Below, piece by piece: positions 6,001 through 7,026 of a DNA stretch of 7,026 bases; positions within the stretch are counted from its first letter, which is position 1; each line of letters opens with the position of its first letter. The notes under the pieces were generated by a model. That model was not told the DNA's origin. It saw only the letters and a program-made list of their open reading frames with translations, and ran no database searches. A program made the position numbers and the translations under genes. Location: the NCBI GenBank assembly GCA_946614075.1, contig CAMOGO010000059.1:1-7026 (forward strand). Direction: 5' to 3'. Source of the stretch: an uncultured Lachnospiraceae bacterium. GTDB taxonomy: Bacteria > Bacillota_A > Clostridia > Lachnospirales > Lachnospiraceae.

Positions 6001-6030
6001 AAGTGCCGGAGTCAGACTCCGGCACTTTTT
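6001..6030 (+). terminator. Intrinsic terminator after tig
   Basis: AAGTGCCGGAGT (6001-6012) and ACTCCGGCACTT (6016-6027) form a perfect 12-bp GC-rich stem with a CAG loop, running into five T (6026-6030). It lies 28 bases after the tig stop and separates tig from clpP. Confidence 0.95.
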
Positions 6031-6049
6031 CCCCATATAGAAACAGACT

Positions 6050-6080
6050 TTTGCGCAGGGCACACGCTTTTTCGCGCAAA
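6050..6080. promoter_or_regulatory. Inverted repeat in the clpP upstream region
   Basis: TTTGCGC (6050-6056) and GCGCAAA (6074-6080) are a perfect 7-bp inverted repeat with 17 bases between. It lies between the tig terminator and the clpP ribosome binding site, where the clpP promoter and operator should be. No CtsR-type GGTCAAA tandem or CIRCE element is seen, and no clear -35/-10 pair. It may be an operator or a leader hairpin. Confidence 0.4.
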
Positions 6081-6110
6081 TGAAAAACACCACGTAAGAA
6101 AGGGAAAAAA

Positions 6111-6695
6111 ATGAGTTTAGTACCTTATGTAGTAGAGCAGACCAGCCACGGCGAGAGATCCTATGATATCTACTCCCGTCTGCTGAAGGACCGCATTATT
6201 TTCCTCGGTGAGGAGGTCAATGAGACCACCGCAAGCCTTGTCGTTGCACAGCTCCTTTTCCTGGAGTCCGAGGATCCGAACAAGGATATCAACCTTTACA
6301 TCAACAGCCCGGGCGGCTCTGTCACCGCGGGCATGGCGATTTATGACACGATGAACTACGTCAAGTGCGACGTTTCCACCATCTGCATCGGCATGGCAGC
6401 CAGCATGGGAGCCTTCCTCCTGTCCGGCGGCGCCAAGGGTAAGAGATTTGCCCTTCCGAACGCGGAGATCATGATCCATCAGCCCTCCGGCGGTGCTCAG
6501 GGCCAGGCGTCCGACATCAAGATTGTCGCGGACCGCATCATCGAGACCCGTCGCAAATTAAACGAGATTCTCGCGAAAAACACGGGGCAGCCGCTTGAGA
6601 TCATTGAGCAGGATACCGAGAGAGACCACTATATGACGGCAGAGGAGGCAGTGGAGTACGGCCTCATCGACCAGGTAGTCGTCGCCCGTCAGTAA
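6111..6695 (+). CDS. clpP: ATP-dependent Clp protease proteolytic subunit
   Basis: Serine peptidase that assembles as a double heptamer and degrades proteins fed to it by ClpX or ClpC. The 194-residue protein has the full catalytic triad at the classical positions: Ser98 in GMAASMGAF, His123 in MIHQP and Asp172 in ERDHYM. The oxyanion loop [10 protein letters not shown] (65-74) is intact. The N-terminus [25 protein letters not shown] is the usual one in Firmicutes, with a short or no propeptide. AAAGGG seven bases before ATG supports the start. clpX follows after ten bases, so the two form an operon and should be made together. A terminator upstream implies that clpP has its own promoter, possibly near 6030-6090. 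Confidence 0.98.
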   Translation: MSLVPYVVEQTSHGERSYDIYSRLLKDRIIFLGEEVNETTASLVVAQLLFLESEDPNKDINLYINSPGGSVTAGMAIYDTMNYVKCDVSTICIGMAASMGAFLLSGGAKGKRFALPNAEIMIHQPSGGAQGQASDIKIVADRIIETRRKLNEILAKNTGQPLEIIEQDTERDHYMTAEEAVEYGLIDQVVVARQ

Positions 6696-6705
6696 AGGAG
6701 GCTAT

Positions 6706-7026
6706 ATGGCGCCTAAATTTACAGATACCTGCCGCTGCTCTTTCTGCGGAAAGTCGCAGAATGAGGTGCGGAAGCTGATTGCAGGCCCGGACAATATCTA
6801 CATCTGCGACGAGTGCGTCGATCTCTGCGAGGAGCTGATCAACGAGGACGCCGACTACGATGAGGATGATGTCGAAAAGGGAAATGACTTTGGCGTAAAC
6901 CTGCGCAAGCCGAAGGAGATCAAGGCGTTCCTGGATGAGTATGTCATCGGCCAGGACGCAGCCAAGAAGGTCCTTTCCGTCGCCGTCTACAATCATTACA
7001 AGAGAATCACGAGCGCTGCGAATCTC
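6706..7026 (+). CDS. clpX: ATP-dependent Clp protease ATP-binding subunit ClpX, 3'-truncated by the window edge
   Basis: AAA+ unfoldase that recognises tagged substrates and threads them into ClpP. The first 107 codons are present. Seen: the N-terminal zinc-binding domain with Cys11-x2-Cys14 and Cys34-x2-Cys37 (CSFC and CDEC), the family pattern [21 protein letters not shown], an acidic linker ([10 protein letters not shown]), then the start of the AAA+ module, [23 protein letters not shown]...VAVYNHYKR. Walker A and later motifs lie beyond the window. The start ATG at 6706 has AAAGGAGG (6694-6700) about five bases upstream, overlapping the clpP stop codon, so the two cistrons are tightly coupled. 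Confidence 0.97.
   Translation, partial: MAPKFTDTCRCSFCGKSQNEVRKLIAGPDNIYICDECVDLCEELINEDADYDEDDVEKGNDFGVNLRKPKEIKAFLDEYVIGQDAAKKVLSVAVYNHYKRITSAANL

Noticed and set aside
4618..6093. A long minus-strand open frame of 491 codons opposite tig
   Set aside because: It mirrors the strongly biased GAG/AAG codons of tig, giving a Leu-rich antisense product; tig is certain and the frame has no support of its own.

Overview
The window looks like a chromosomal housekeeping segment from a Gram-positive anaerobe of the class Clostridia, most likely Lachnospiraceae. This is inferred from three things: strong AAGGAGG-type ribosome binding sites before most genes, a PurA variant carrying EGQLGS and KAYSSAVG motifs that I associate with that family, and the tig-clpP-clpX gene order. 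No species is named, because nothing in the window fixes one.

Left part (1-2226, minus strand). A histidine kinase gene, cut off by the window start after its N-box, follows an OmpR/PhoB-type response regulator gene with a 4-bp ATGA overlap. The kinase sensor region carries three perfect-length 15-residue tandem repeats plus one degenerate copy. The regulator has a plausible sigma-A promoter and short direct repeats in its leader. Upstream on the same strand is a 65-residue XRE-family regulator. Its 3' coding end contains a perfect 13-bp inverted repeat that could form a strong hairpin.

Middle part (2227-4689, plus strand). Divergently oriented from the XRE gene is purA (adenylosuccinate synthase), with a good promoter and Shine-Dalgarno sequence. 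It is followed by a DJ-1/PfpI-family gene. The purA/DJ-1 gap and the region after the DJ-1 gene hold related short inverted repeats. The word ATGAAAGCG occurs four times in alternating orientation, and a 22-bp inverted repeat with two mismatches flanks the DJ-1 gene. One 152-bp unit (3748-3899) is bounded by 10-bp inverted ends, has two internal foldbacks and overlaps the purA stop codon. It looks like a small MITE/REP-like dispersed element. This is the least ordinary structure in the window.

Right part (4590-7026, plus strand). tig (trigger factor, GTG start) has its own extended -10 promoter and ends in a strong intrinsic terminator. clpP follows with an intact Ser-His-Asp triad, then clpX, which runs off the window after its zinc-binding domain and the start of the AAA+ domain. 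Together these form a protein folding and degradation locus: Tig handles nascent chains at the ribosome, while ClpX unfolds substrates and feeds them to ClpP.

No tRNA, rRNA, CRISPR array, full insertion sequence or phage gene is visible. No gene-free stretch exceeds 300 bases; the longest is 2227-2479.
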